From the NCBI GenBank assembly GCA_021234155.1, contig JAJEKV010000053.1, positions 1,935,307-1,999,306 of the forward strand: a DNA stretch of 64,000 nt. The letters are read 5' to 3'. The notes below the pieces were generated by a model that was given only the letters and a program-made list of their open reading frames with translations, ran no database searches and was not told where the DNA came from. Of the stretch, positions 52,661-64,000 are shown piece by piece. Source of the DNA: Isoetes taiwanensis (Eukaryota > Streptophyta > Lycopodiopsida > Isoetales > Isoetaceae). Position 1 is the stretch's first letter; the number at the start of each line of letters is the position of its first letter. The position numbers and the translations under genes were made by a program.

Positions 52661-53449
52661 TTGCCTCTAACTATGATGGAACGACTACTCATTAGAAAGC
52701 TCTCGACAAGAGGAATTCAAAGGCGTGGGCCCCACCTTCATCTGACCCCTCTATTGTAAGTTACGGGCCTTTGAAGATGATTATAGAAAAGAAATTTCCT
52801 AGATAGTCCATTCATAAATGATGGTGCCGCACCACTACTTTTCTTATTAAATAAGAATGCCACCTCACCTCTTTTATTAGAAAAAATTGCAATTGAATAA
52901 AAAACTTAACTATATGCTTTTTTCATCCCGGGGTTAGGTACTACCCTATGCTCTTGGCATTTTCCATGCTAGAAAGTTAAGGAAATCCCTATTGCACGAT
53001 GATTGAGCATCATCTAATGTGTATCATTTCTCACCCAAAAATATAATTATATCCTTCCTAGTGACATTTGAAGACATCATAGAATCCCTTGAGGCTTCCA
53101 ACCCTGTCCAACTTCCTTTCATAATTACACCCAAACTTGCGATGCTGGGCTACGTCCATGAAGGCAATCTATTGGCTGAAGTAGTTTCTTATCATAACTA
53201 GCGATATGGATAGGCCACCAAGAGCAACTGCACATCAATGTTTTCATATATACCAAAGAAGCTATGTTTGTAAGTGTGAATTGGATGATATATTCACCTG
53301 TACGTAGTAATATGGCTGACCATGACATATGACATACTTCTAGCCCAATGTCGAGCTCACCCACCTCCAAAAGTTCGCTATCTACGAACAGAAGAATAGA
53401 AGATCTAATGTCTCAAAGACGCCACGAGCTAATGCACAATGATCATGTT
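52661..53449. other. Intergenic, nothing recognised
   Basis: No coding similarity was recognised between the minisatellite and the LINE remnant. Confidence 0.35.
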
Positions 53450-55440
53450 GAACAATTTTCCTATTCAATAACCAGGTCATACTGCATAACCCTTCTTGTA
53501 GGCTGACTCAATGAAAGAATTGTAGCTTCCTCAAGCATAGGGAAGTCCATTACTTAGTTATTAACTCCTTGGTCTCAGCTTGATCTAGCCCCAATATGTC
53601 AGCAATCTTTAGTGGGGAAGGCGGCATTAGCAAACCATAGATTTTTCTAACCTTATATACTTCAGACACCTCTAGACACCCATATTTCTTTTTGACATTT
53701 TTTCTTATCACTTTGAACACCCTCCTATCCCTTACCCCTACACCTTGAACTAAAGCTTTAAGTCTTGTCCATAAAATCTAGTTGTCATTTTCCCATATAT
53801 GTCCCACCTTGTAGATTCCTGCAGCACGACGTTTTACAAAAACACGAGGGTGTGTAGGTGCAATGGGAGCTGATCGCTCAGCCAAGCCCTCAAAATTTCC
53901 TTCATCATTGGGGACATGCCTTGGTAAACTTAAAGAAGTATGATCCAGTCTCATCTCTAAGGGTGGAAGGTCTACTTTGTATGTTGCCCTGCTTGAGCCA
54001 ATATCTTACGAATTCAATAGTCGGGGATCTATTGTTTTGAATTGCCCTTCAAACAAAATTAGTTGCAAGAGCTCTGCCTTGTATTATTGGATCTTTGCAT
54101 CCCAATCCCCCATCTTTCCTATCCGGCACATTTTTGGCCATGCAACCTTAGTTGTCTTCTGTCAGATGAACTTTCCTACATAGAATTCTGAGGAAACCCA
54201 TCTGATCCTGGGGATTTCCTAGATACTAAGGAGGAGAGAACCTTATAGTTTTTTTGCCTCTCCTGGTTCTTGAAGAAATACTTTATTCTCATCATCACTT
54301 ATTGCAATATCTTGACACAGAGAGGGTAACCACGAAGAACATTGAGTATGATAGTCACTTGGAAGAGGTTATTCCTTGAAGAGCGCTTCATAACTATCTC
54401 TGAAAAATGATTTGATTTCCATCTCTCCTTTAAGGACCTGATTTTGGTCATTGATAGGCCGAGGTTACAATATTTTTACGCCAACCTTGCTCCGACCATT
54501 CTAAGAAAACATCTAGAGCTTTCATGATCCACTTCAACATACCACTTAGTCTTAGATTTTTTTCTTTGCTCCACGTGCTTCTTCCTTCTCAAGCGGCTTT
54601 GATTTTGGTACTTTCCTCTTCCTCAAATGCCTGGAAGATAATATCAAATGGATCTGACACCAAATCCTGCATGACTTGATGAATTTGATTTTAGAGATCA
54701 GCCTTAGATCTGCAAAAATCATTTGTCCATTGTCTCCCCCACTTTTTATGCCAATATTTCACTACATCAATCTTTCAACCCATGCTCTCATGCTAGGGAG
54801 CTCTTCCTCTCTTGACTGATCTAATGCATCCTTCCTTATGAGACTTGTATTGAATTTGAATGAAACATTACCTCTACATCTGGCAGAGGGAAGGTCCTCA
54901 AATACTAGTCTTTGTGGCACATGATCTGACTGGGAGAAAGCAAGGTCCCCTTCCACAAAACATCTATCCATGAAGGGAGCCGACTATTTATCTAGAAGCA
55001 GTATATCCTATCAACAACTTTTTGTGTATTTCAGCATGAGAATGGGGTGTTTGATGGATGGGGAAGAACAAATCCACATTTTTTCAAAAGATAATCTCAT
55101 GCTACATACTCCTCTCCCGAAACACCCACGTAAAGCAAGTTTTTGATCCCATATATCTGCCATATTGAGGTCGCCACCTAGAATCCAAATTTTCCCAAGC
55201 CGATGCATCAACCATGCCATAATTTTCCTCCACAATACAGTTCTTTCTGCAAGATGGTTAGTGGTATAGATATTAATCACACCCCATTGAACATTATTTG
55301 TTTCCAATTTTACTACTTGCCACCTTCCATCCATACCTACATCCACGAAGATTACTAATTGGCCCCTTCCACAAAATTTCAGCGACCCATTTGGTACCTT
55401 TTGTTGCCTACCCGACCTTCTAGGGGGCCGATTTCAAATT
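53450..55440 (-). mobile_element. LINE remnant, internally deleted
   Basis: On the minus strand, 55346-55011 carries an APE-type endonuclease piece (VINIYTTN, IWILGGDLNM) and 54971-54762 its end (SQSDHVPQRL). A frame-shifted linker follows, then the start of RT (RKSPGSDGFP, about 54220-54190). Sequence then jumps to the C-terminal LINE region (KDGGLGCKDP, about 54110), so roughly the whole RT palm is missing. The C-terminal part runs on to about 53450 with several stops. The orientation is opposite to the LINE at 31 kb, and the two do not look like copies of each other. Confidence 0.7.
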
Positions 55441-55784
55441 AAGGGGCTTTGTTCTCTAAAATTAGTATCACGATCAACATTCATAGCATGGTAGCTAGAA
55501 CTCTAGCCCTTTCTAAAGCTCCCTTGATTCCACGAAGATCCTATAGATGATCTTCATAAACCAAATCCTTTTCCTCCTCTAGAGATGTGGTAACCAGCTA
55601 GTAGAAGCATCCCATCAAAATAGTTTTTAACATTTTAATTGACTTTGCGGGGCCATTGAATTCCAAAATAGAGGACCCAGTTACATTCCTCCCTTGTGTA
55701 TTTACTATGCTTGGGTGAAATTTCCACCTAGTGGTAGTAGAGTTGCAACTTATCATATCATTGCACTCAAACTTGCTCATCAAT

Positions 55785-55925
55785 TTTTTTGGGAATGTCA
55801 CCCTTGTTTTTGGACACGCAATGAGCATTATGAGTTTACCGTTATGCCTTTTGGGCTAACTAATGCCCTACTACATTCATGGGGTTGATGAGCGATGTCT
55901 TCTACAATATCTCGATGACTTTGTC
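55785..55925 (+). pseudogene. Ty3 reverse transcriptase fragment
   Basis: [18 protein letters not shown] is the RT segment before the catalytic site. A frame shift then leads to YLDDFVI, with the two catalytic aspartates, at about 55900-55925. Nothing before or after belongs to the same element in this orientation. Confidence 0.75.
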
Positions 55926-56088
55926 ATAACCCATGTCCTCATGGGTCAATCCTAGGAACTGTCATGCTTACTGACAATTTGCACTAGCAATCTAAAGCAA
56001 AATACACAAACTGCTACAACAATGAGACAAAAGCAAAACCATCATGAACCTTACCTGGAATTTGCACTACAGAAGCTTCTTGGCGGCT

Positions 56089-57075
56089 CTATCGCGTGGA
56101 GCTTTGGCGTACGTACCCACAACCATTTGGTGCTAGCTTCACCACTTTCGGCGCCGCCGGCTCAATGATTCTATCATCGTACCCCATCTTTTCTCTAGGC
56201 GGCGGCTCCCTTTGATTCCATCGAGGGTTCTTCCGGCCCTCGCCTCTACCGACATTTGGACATCGATTGGATCGTTCTGCTCCCATGACACTTCTATCTA
56301 GCTGTTGTGAATCCATGGGCATTGAGGAGCTACGTCCCTCAATACTGCCAAATACTGGGCAATTGTTTCTTGTGTGGCCTGTTGCCCTACAACGGAAACA
56401 ACGCCCCTCTTCAAAGCACCGCTGCCTCTCCTCATCAGTGAGCCGTTGGGATAACTTACTACCTTCAATCTGGCTACTTGCCCGATTCCTCATATTGTTG
56501 CTCTGAACCTCTACACATTGGTTAGCAGATGGCTCCCCTCTAAATGATTGTCTTTAGCCATACGAATTCTCAGCTGGCCAAGAGGAAGGTGCCTGTCTCT
56601 TTCTTTGGGTTTCTAATGCAGCTTTCTCTGCCAAATTTGTTTCTCGGCTTTTGGCAATCCGAACAACCTCCTCAAGGTCTTTATAGGCAACTCCTGACAT
56701 CGTACTCTTGATATCCACATGAAGGCCCTTCACAAATCTAGAACACAACTTGACTTTATCCATAGCAGGACAATGAGGCTGCAACCTTCTAAACCTCTCA
56801 TTGTAATCTGCTACTGTGCTCGTCTGTACACAATCAAAGAACTCGTTCATCTTCTCGACCTTGTACCCTAGAGGTGTGAAATGACCCTCAAAAGCGGTCT
56901 TAAAATCAGCCCATGTAGCACATGCGGGAGTCTTCCCCAGATCAATCAGGCATGTCTCCCACCAAACTCTTGCAAAGCCTCCTAACATTGCCCGAGCAAG
57001 GAGAGCCTTCACAAAATCTTGTGATTTGATCAAATCAAAATAAAACTCTACCCAGGAGCCGGGCATCGACATCAT
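56089..57075 (-). pseudogene. Ty3-type Gag with zinc knuckle
   Basis: The 57075-56554 part is a retrotransposon Gag capsid domain: ARVWWETCLIDLGKTPACAT, then FKTAFEGHFTPLGY and DYNERFRRLQPHCP, all typical of plant Ty3 Gag. One TAG lies at 56556-56554. The frame resumes and reaches a CCHC knuckle, CFRCRATGHTRNNCP (about 56390-56346), followed by a basic tail. No protease or polymerase follows on this strand. The primer-binding site lies 290 bases upstream. Confidence 0.8.
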
Positions 57076-57360
57076 CCCTGTTGTGTTCTCACTGTGAACA
57101 CTTCTCTTTTGGTGTCCTTCAACACCTTATCAATAGCTTTCTCAACCTCACTCTTTTCTTTGTGATGCACTTTCTAACGCAAGGCTTGCTTGAATAGCTT
57201 ACGAGAATACTAGTTACATCACGGGCTCCATGGCTCCATCTCCCCTGCACTACTAGCACCACCGGCATCCATGATCTCTTACTATTACTTGCGTGAGACA
57301 ATAGAAACATTAACAACCCACTTCAAGGCATGAATCATTCTCAAACTCCCACTAATCCAA

Positions 57361-57373
57361 CAGCTCGATACCA
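57361..57373 (-). other. Primer-binding site of the minus-strand Ty3 element
   Basis: On the minus strand TGGTATCGAGCTG resembles the initiator tRNA-Met complement (TGGTATCAGAGC) with small changes. On its other side TG at 57376-57377 (CA on the minus strand) marks the likely LTR end. Confidence 0.6.
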
Positions 57374-57375
57374 AT

Positions 57376-58700
57376 TGTGGCGAGAGACTGCCGAGGAGTT
57401 GACCCTCCGGCAACTTCGGGATCTTCAATCTAACTTAAGGCTAGATTTAGTACATATGAATTGGTGAAAATTATATCTTCCTTTGCAATTGAAATCCAAA
57501 GTCTAAACTTCGCATTCAACCCATTTATGCCCATTTATCGGTGTCACCGGGGCATACAGGCACATTCAAGGTTCGAATACCGGCGGTCTACCATGGGCCG
57601 TTACGGTCTCTCCCACTAGAACTATGCTCGTCCCTCGAGCTTCAAAGGTTCGAATACTTCGGCGGTCTACCATGGGCGTTCTATCTCTCCCACTAGAACT
57701 ATGCTCATCCCGAGCATGTCTATACCATGTCTATGTCATACCATGTCAATGATTACCAAGTCGTTTGCAAATTACCCATGCATATAGACACCCATGGAGA
57801 CTTCGAACTTCGAGACTGCTTTCGATACCAAATGTAGCGTTCCTAACCGACATGCCCTTAACCAAGCGGGCAAAACCGTCTAGGCGATTTAATTCTTCAT
57901 GCTTGGACCTTGGCACTTGATGGGCGGTATATGTACTTATGTATGTATGTGCACATGTATAGCATGTATTGACATGAGTTGGGGGTTTTGTCTGTTTAGA
58001 AAAGGATTGTTTGCGAGCATGAAGGCGGGGGAGCAATTATGGGCAGTTTTGGAGCCGATTTTTTTGAAGCATCATATCTCGGCAACCCGAGATCCTTTTT
58101 AGGTGATTTTTATGTTAGAAAGATTTACGAGTAAACTTTTCGGATTGGGTCTGATCAGGCTGAAACTCATTTGTATGCAAAAGTTATAGCGAAATAGTGA
58201 TCTTTGAGTCAGAATTGACTGCACTATGTCTGTTCTTACGGTTTGATTTTTGGAGCTAGAAAAGCGATCTTTGGAGCAATCAATTGCAAAGGGATCCATA
58301 GGTCTATCCACGAAGAAATTCTGGTGGGGGTTTTGCTATTAATCAATTGAGGTGTGCTATGAGCTGCCATGATTAGCTTTGCACATGATTTTTGCATGCA
58401 AATATGATACATTATGAATTTGTTGGAGACTCATAAGGCTAGAGAAGGTAATCAATGATTGGAAACATCTCTGTAAGGCTGATTCTAAGTCAATAATGGC
58501 CAAAAATTGCTCGCACGAAAACTTCAAAAAGGCAATTGGTTCTTGCGGATGGCAGCAATGTAGGCGAGGATCATGGTTGTGATCACGGGTTAAAAGCTTT
58601 TGTTTAGCTTGCTTAGCGGTATATATGTATATATATTGCGAGTATTGTGGATAGTACATCCTTTGAACTTGTATTCTTGATGGACAGTGGTAATTATATT
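57376..58700 (-). repeat. Probable 5' LTR of the minus-strand Ty3 element
   Basis: Non-coding sequence directly upstream of the primer-binding site on the minus strand. The outer end was not found and the stated limit is approximate. It contains a 77-bp tandem duplication starting at 57569 and 57646 (AAGGTTCGAATAC, GGCGGTCTACCATGGGC, CTCTCCCACTAGAAC). Confidence 0.45.
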
Positions 58701-59313
58701 GTATCTCAGTGAGGATGGATTTCTAGTAATGTGCGGTGAACAAGCAAAGGCGTGGTTGTAAGCTTACGGGTTGAATTGTTCGCGAGTTAGATGTTATACT
58801 TGTTGAGAATGGTGAAGTCTTTGGATGTTAACTTTATATAATTACATTGAATTCATAAGTATTTTCCCATTGAGTTTGGAGTATGTAATTTCAACTGTGC
58901 AAAAGGAAGATTCAATTCTTCACCATAATATCAACCTAGAATTAGTGGAAATTTTGACAAGATCCCGAGTTGCGGGGGAGGTCAACTTTCGGCAGGCTCA
59001 AGTTTTGAATCTTCCGACAAACTCCTTCACATCCACATAATGATAAGGCCGCATTTTGTCATCCCAATATTGTTTCTGATCCTTCCGTGATGTCACCTAT
59101 AGTTACAATATGTCATTGGGAGTTGAGAAGCATGTGACCATAATCTTACTAGCCAATGTATCCAAGCTCATTGTGACTTAAAAGATGTTTATAGTCTACT
59201 TAGAGATGGCAAAGCATCTTACCTCTTATAACAAATCAGTTACTCCCTTCCTCTTTGGACAATTGAATCCACAACTTTCAAAAACTCTACAACATGTTCA
59301 CGAAGTCCCTGAC

Positions 59314-59681
59314 CTTCACTGGTTGTAATACGTTTCTTTTGTCCACCAGAGATTCCTCTTCGCATGTCATCACCGAACATGGTATCCGAACAGACATCAA
59401 GGCTGCACATACAATGTAAGTATATAAGGAGCGAACTTTTCAAACATGGTGCTCTGCAGGGACAACACCACCTTCAAATTATAATCAGTGATAAGGCTGC
59501 CTTGAATTCCTTCTGTAGCAATGCCCTGCTATGGAAGACCAACAAATAAAGTTATTAAGTCTGCGACTCAATCTAGTATTCACCAAAGGAAGCCATACCT
59601 TTATCTTCATATAGAGGTCGAAGTCTGCATCTGGAACTATTCCTGCTCATGAGTCTCTTTTCAAAAGTTCAGCAAGCATTT
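59314..59681 (-). pseudogene. Three exons of a PDR-type ABCG transporter, one stop
   Basis: Exon 59681-59599 reads EMLAELLKRDS, TGA, AGIVPDADFDLYMK. Exon 59525-59472 contains [16 protein letters not shown]. Exon 59402-59314 reads [20 protein letters not shown] then QKKRITTSE, containing the ABC signature (C-loop) in the form usual for full-size ABCG/PDR exporters. Splice sites are mostly canonical (donors GTATGG, GTGGTG, GTCAGG; acceptors GCAG). The TGA falls where the family has a small or acidic residue. Walker A upstream and Walker B downstream were not found, so this is a fragment. PDR proteins export lipids, terpenoids and hormones at the plasma membrane. Confidence 0.75.
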
Positions 59682-59689
59682 CTGCTCAA

Positions 59690-60691
59690 GAAGAACAGGA
59701 CGGAGTAATGAATTTTATTTGAAACAATTTCGATTTGGCATCCTTCATATCTGGAGGGCTCGGCTTGACATGTTTTTAAGAGAAACAAATAACTCCAATC
59801 TGGTTCAGGATGGCAAATAATAGAGGAAAGAATGCACGAATAAATCCTCATGTCAGCACTTTGTATGGCCAAACTTAGCCGCCAGATTATATTTGATACA
59901 AAAGCAACAGAAAATTTTGGAACACCCCCCTGATTTGTGCTAATGTCTCTTTCTGGCATTCCAGGCAAATAAGGATGCAAGCTTCGGGGAAATTCCAGCC
60001 CTATCAAAAGAAAACAAACTTTTTCCTTTGCCCGAGTTTTTTTTCTTTTAGGTTCTTCCCTCCAGTTTCTGCCAGTTCTATCTTCCTAGCGAGCAAGGAA
60101 GGCATGGATTCAAACCACGTCCATCGATAGAGAAATCAAAACCAAAATACAAAACAGAATACCTAAGCCTTGGGTGCATCGCAGATTTCAACCATACCTC
60201 ACCTTAAAGCAAGCAGAATACTCTGCCAAAGGAAAGCCCTCTTGGAATTCAAACGAGAGCCCAGCCCAGGCTTGAAGGCAAATCCCTCGGCTATAAATCG
60301 GCGCATGCATGCACAACTTCCGCATGTCCAATTAGGTCGCCCAAACAATCTAGGTGGAGGGCTTCCCCGAACTTTTTTTCCGGTTCCAAATGTAATTCTT
60401 TTTGGATTTTTTCTCGCCTGAAATATTTATTTTTGGATTCTTTTTGCAGGAAAATTTCCTTTTCTTTTCCTATATTTCCCAAAAAGTGTCTATAGTGATT
60501 GCTTAATTAAACAGAACATTCCTTTTTTTTAACATCACAACATTATGATTATATACTTTTGAATGTCATGTGGTAACATTTAATCGAATGTGTGCAAGCA
60601 TAGGGCACGAGAAACATAACAGTTATGCACGATATCCTTATATATCCTTATATTATATGAGGTCTACCAACATGATGTAGAGATTGATCTC
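59690..60691. other. Intergenic, nothing recognised
   Basis: No gene was recognised. A T-rich stretch lies near 60040-60050 and 60520-60530. Confidence 0.35.
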
Positions 60692-60718
60692 GGCCGTCCA
60701 TCTCTGAGATGGACGGCC
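60692..60718. repeat. Perfect palindrome, 12-bp stem, 3-bp loop
   Basis: GGCCGTCCATCT at 60692-60703 pairs perfectly with AGATGGACGGCC at 60707-60718; the loop is CTG. It lies 41 bases before the 73-bp repeat array. Confidence 0.9.
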
Positions 60719-60758
60719 CAGACGGTGCCACCTCGTAACACCCAAGCACCCCTTATTT

Positions 60759-60952
60759 GGGGCTTTTCATCTGGGCCCTTGAAATTGGGGCATTTCATCT
60801 GGATCGTCGATTTAAGCAAGACCCTTCTTTTGGGGCTTTTAATCTTGGCCCTTGAAATTGGGGCATTTCATCTGAATTGTCGATTTAAGCAGACCCCTTC
60901 TTTTGGGGCTTTTAATCTTGGCCCTTGAAATTGGGTTATTTCATCTGGACCA
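60759..60952. repeat. 73-bp tandem repeat, about 2.6 units
   Basis: GGGGCTTTT at 60759, 60832 and 60905 opens units that contain CCCTTGAAATTGGGGCATTT and GTCGATTTAAGCA. Frame length is not a multiple of three. Confidence 0.9.
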
Positions 60953-62261
60953 TGAAGTTGTGAGTCGCGGAATCGTCGCAATCCCCATTTCAGCCTTGGC
61001 CATTGGGACGTTAATAAAAGCGAACACAAGCCCGATATTTGGACTTTTATTTGTGGGGCAAAGGCCGGTTACTCTGTTTGTAGCAGCCGCTATGGTAGCA
61101 TTGCAAGTGGAAGAACAGAAAATGAAAAAATAGGTTTGAATCGATTTGGAAAAAAGAAAACAAGTGTATTTCGAATTTGCTTGTTGCAGCCAGAAATCAA
61201 CTCAAAACCTTTCAAATTGTCTTATGCGTGGAAATCTGCTCAGAGGTACTTGAAGTTTCAGACTTTAATTTGAGCTTTAGGATCACAAAGTTTCAATTTG
61301 GAAAAATGTCTTTGCCTGCGACAAAAATGATCACAAGGTATGTGTTGTTCTTTGCTTGTCAGTAGCTTGCTTGTCGGACATTTTCTTTGGATTCGATCAT
61401 TCGTGAGCTGCTTTTGTTTATTCATGGGAACTTTAACATTCTAAAAAATATTCTCTATTGTAAGTTTTTATTATTTCCAAAAGTAAGCTCCGGTCTATCA
61501 AAAAATCTGTAAGAGAAATGGCGATTTAAATGAGGGAGATAATTTACACCATGTAAGACCATTATCTTTCTATGTTAAATAGAACTTCGGATTCCTTTGC
61601 TTATGGAGGGCTAATACAATTTTGTCAACTTTTTTTTTGCGCCACGGTTTCTAGCAGATCCAAATATTGAAATGCAGCCCTAGATAATGGCTGAGAAAGG
61701 CTTTGTGGAGGTATGAGCTTCATCAATATCCAAAATTGCAAACATTTCATATTGTCTTTTCCCAAGAGGAGCTGAACGACCCTATGAAGACAAAACTTGA
61801 GTCAAGGGGCGCAGGAAATACCGAAATTTGAGATATGGTGGGAAGTAGGTGTTCTACTTTAGCAATTGTCATGGTCGATGTTTAAATTTGGTTTGCAACC
61901 ATTTTGAGAAGAAACATTTTAATAATCGGATGTGGCTACTCAAGGGGAGCATGTCGAGCCCGGTTGAGAAAGCGACCTTACACAAGCTAGGATATGAAGG
62001 CTTTTAAACTCTTCTAGCTGTAATGCATGAGCTGTGCTTATTTTCTTTGTCACAAGCTGCTAGAACTTCCTTGGGTTGAATTTATGAGAATGGTCTTTTT
62101 CTTATTTTCTTCAGGCTGATCATCTGCTAAAATTTCCTAGCTATTAGAAGACAAACCTTTGAGTTCAAGCTTCTAGGCCGGTGTCTTTGGTGAATCTACT
62201 CAAACTATCACTTTCATTTGAGGCTTTAAGGTGAAAGTATATCTATGCCTTTTTTGGGCAG
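60953..62261. other. Intergenic, nothing recognised
   Basis: No coding similarity recognised on either strand. Confidence 0.35.
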
Positions 62262-62355
62262 CTATGGAGCCAGTGAATGAACAAATTGTGGCCATCGTAG
62301 GGCACCAGGCATCTGTGGTCTCTCACTTCATATCTCACATGGCAGAAGCTATTAG
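62262..62355 (+). other. Possible isolated exon
   Basis: Between an acceptor (TGGGCAG) and a donor (GTACCT) is a 31-codon open frame containing NEQIVAIVGHQASVVSHFIS. The composition is protein-like but no family is recognised and no neighbouring exon was found. Confidence 0.25.
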
Positions 62356-62765
62356 GTACCTCTTACAACATTTTTGCGACAGACCCCAATAGATTAGAGT
62401 ACGAGCATCCATATTTCTTCCCTGTTGCATATAGTGATAGTAATAGCAATGGCATCCGCACTCTTCAATGTCTAGAGCAATGGGCTTACGTTTTTCTTTG
62501 TACTTATTCATCTAACGGGGCATTTCCACACTAGGGAACTTAAGTAGTGCATTTAACTAGGCATTTAACTTCTTTTTATAGCTTCAAATCTTATTACAGA
62601 GAGGCTGGACTTCAGATAATGTCTAAAAAAGGAAAAGCCCTCTTTCTGTAATCTAGTCTATAGGAAACCAACTTACATGTCTATTCAACATCACATGCAA
62701 CCAACTTACATGTCTATTCAACATCACATGCAGAGGAAATGGTTATGGTCTCTATGTCCTCTGAT

Positions 62766-62852
62766 TACGGTCCCTTGAAATTGGGGCATTTCATCGGATC
62801 GTCGATTTAAGCGGAGACCCCTTCTTTTGGGGCTTTTAATCTTGGCCCTTGT
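62766..62852. repeat. Dispersed copy of the 73-bp repeat
   Basis: It matches the unit at 60832, including CCCTTGAAATTGGGGCATTT, GTCGATTTAAGC and GGGGCTTTTAATCTTGGCCC. Small differences lie at TCATCGGATCG and GCGGAGACC. Confidence 0.85.
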
Positions 62853-64000
62853 CTAGAGATGCCTTGCTTTCTCTAATTGTTCTCAAAGGTTGAATATGAC
62901 TCATCAATGCATTAGTTCATTTGGCCCCTATACAAATGAGGCGATATAACAGATATATATGTATGTATCCTTGAGATGATCCATTTATTTTACTCCCAAA
63001 GTAGAAGAATAATTGAGGGAGCTTCCAAAGGCAACCCTGTTCCGTGGCTGCGCAGCAAAGTAGTATGGTAATGTTGTGAATTTGTTTTGGTTTTCATGTA
63101 ATGATGTCCTTGAAGATTTCAAAAATTGGGTTTTGGAGAAGGGTTGTGGTGATACCTCAGTTACTATGCTTGTGATGGATGATTCATAATTGGAACCTTG
63201 TTAGTCAAAGCGAGAATCTTATGTATGTGAACCTCTGGCGCAAAATAGCGAATCGAAATTGAGAGACACAATATGAGGAACCATGTAGGGTCTTTGAAGG
63301 GACACATCTAACCTTATTATTTGACACCAGCCATGGTAGTCTTTCTAGTTAATCTCATCCAGTAGTTAAGAATTCTAATGTGTGTGTGGCGTGCATTGCT
63401 ATGGTCTTCACGTTTGAATTATAGGCTTGGTTTAGTTTCATATGAAATTATTTTGCTACTATCTTTACAATTGACTGCATTTTTGAAAACACGCCATGCA
63501 ATTTCACTCTCTTTGTCACATGTGCAGATTCTTTACTTTGGGTGAAGGCAAGCCTTACAGAAATTATCATCTGAGGTAGATGATTTGAGTCCATATTGCT
63601 TTTGCAAGTGTCATAATTAGGAATATAAAGTACATGGTTTATGTTCTGGAATTTTGAACATTGGCGTATCAAAATATACTATACGTGCTCATTTCTTTTG
63701 TGATTTTAAATGAACCCGGTGACAACATCTTCTGGCATAGAAGTATCCAGCTTTCTGTCGAATGAAACTGGGATGCTATTTATTTGTGACGCATATTTTT
63801 TTGATGTAATGCACCATTTCTATCTGTCTCAAAATGGCTATTTCGCTTGTGCAGGGAATGAACAAACATGACAATTTCAGGGCATGAATGCTTGTTGAAG
63901 GTTACGCAAGAACAAGTTCTCTTTGCTTAATGGTCTCGGATGAGCATATTGGAGCTCAGGCTCTCTATTTAGAGTCTTCTTTCTTCTTTCACGAACAGGT
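62853..64000. other. Intergenic to window end, nothing recognised
   Basis: No gene recognised. An acceptor-like TTGTGCAG at about 63848-63855 is followed by a short open stretch that is too short to judge. Confidence 0.3.

Noticed and set aside
57569-57722. GGTTCGAAT as the B box of a tRNA gene
   Set aside because: No A box at the right distance and no cloverleaf; it belongs to a 77-bp duplication in an LTR-like region.

Overview
The window looks like nuclear DNA from a vascular plant with a large, repeat-rich, intron-rich genome, most likely a fern, another seed-free plant or a gymnosperm. The basis is plant-type gene families (a TPR/EF-hand protein, an Msp1/DAA1-type AAA ATPase with 22 short exons, a PDR-type ABCG transporter, an MS1/MMD1-type PHD finger), GT-AG splice sites, and a mix of Ty3 chromovirus, LINE, SINE-like and Helitron sequence. 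I cannot name the species.

Layout. 0-1.7 kb: the 3' part of an intact TPR/EF-hand gene. 1.7-8.5 kb: mostly non-coding, with a trimer of tRNA-like (SINE) units and a lone kinesin exon. 8.5-9.8 kb: a decayed open frame ending in a histone H3 fold. 10.4-28 kb: a three-level nest. An unrecognised reading frame is split by a Ty3 element with LTRs of about 2.4 kb, and the 5' LTR of that element is split by a 9.1 kb Helitron on the minus strand. Both Helitron ends, the A/T target site and the empty site in the other LTR can be read directly. 28-38.7 kb: decayed elements, including a plus-strand LINE at 31.2-33.4 kb. 38.7-46 kb: little that is recognisable. 46.06-50.32 kb: the AAA ATPase gene on the minus strand. 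51.7-52.7 kb: a 1 kb AGATTC-type minisatellite. 53.4-57.4 kb: remnants of a minus-strand LINE, a plus-strand Ty3 reverse transcriptase and a minus-strand Ty3 Gag with its primer-binding site. 59.3-59.7 kb: three PDR transporter exons. 60.7-64 kb: a palindrome, a 73-bp repeat family and non-coding sequence.

Two points affect how everything else is read. First, the two LTR copies differ by the same conversions at several separate sites (GCTG/CTTTG, CCG/CAGG, CAG/CTGAG), all in CG or CNG contexts, with identical AT-rich sequence between them. That pattern suggests systematic consensus errors at methylated cytosines rather than real mutation, so stop codons and frameshifts in the transposons should not be taken at face value. 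Second, most frame breaks in the AAA gene are single-base changes in homopolymers, although a nonsense codon, a lost splice donor and an R-to-W change are not, so it may be a real pseudogene, an error-bearing gene, or both.

The least explained object is the histone H3-like segment at 9.35-9.80 kb. It has a long, non-standard tail and lies in frame with an upstream helix-rich coding remnant.
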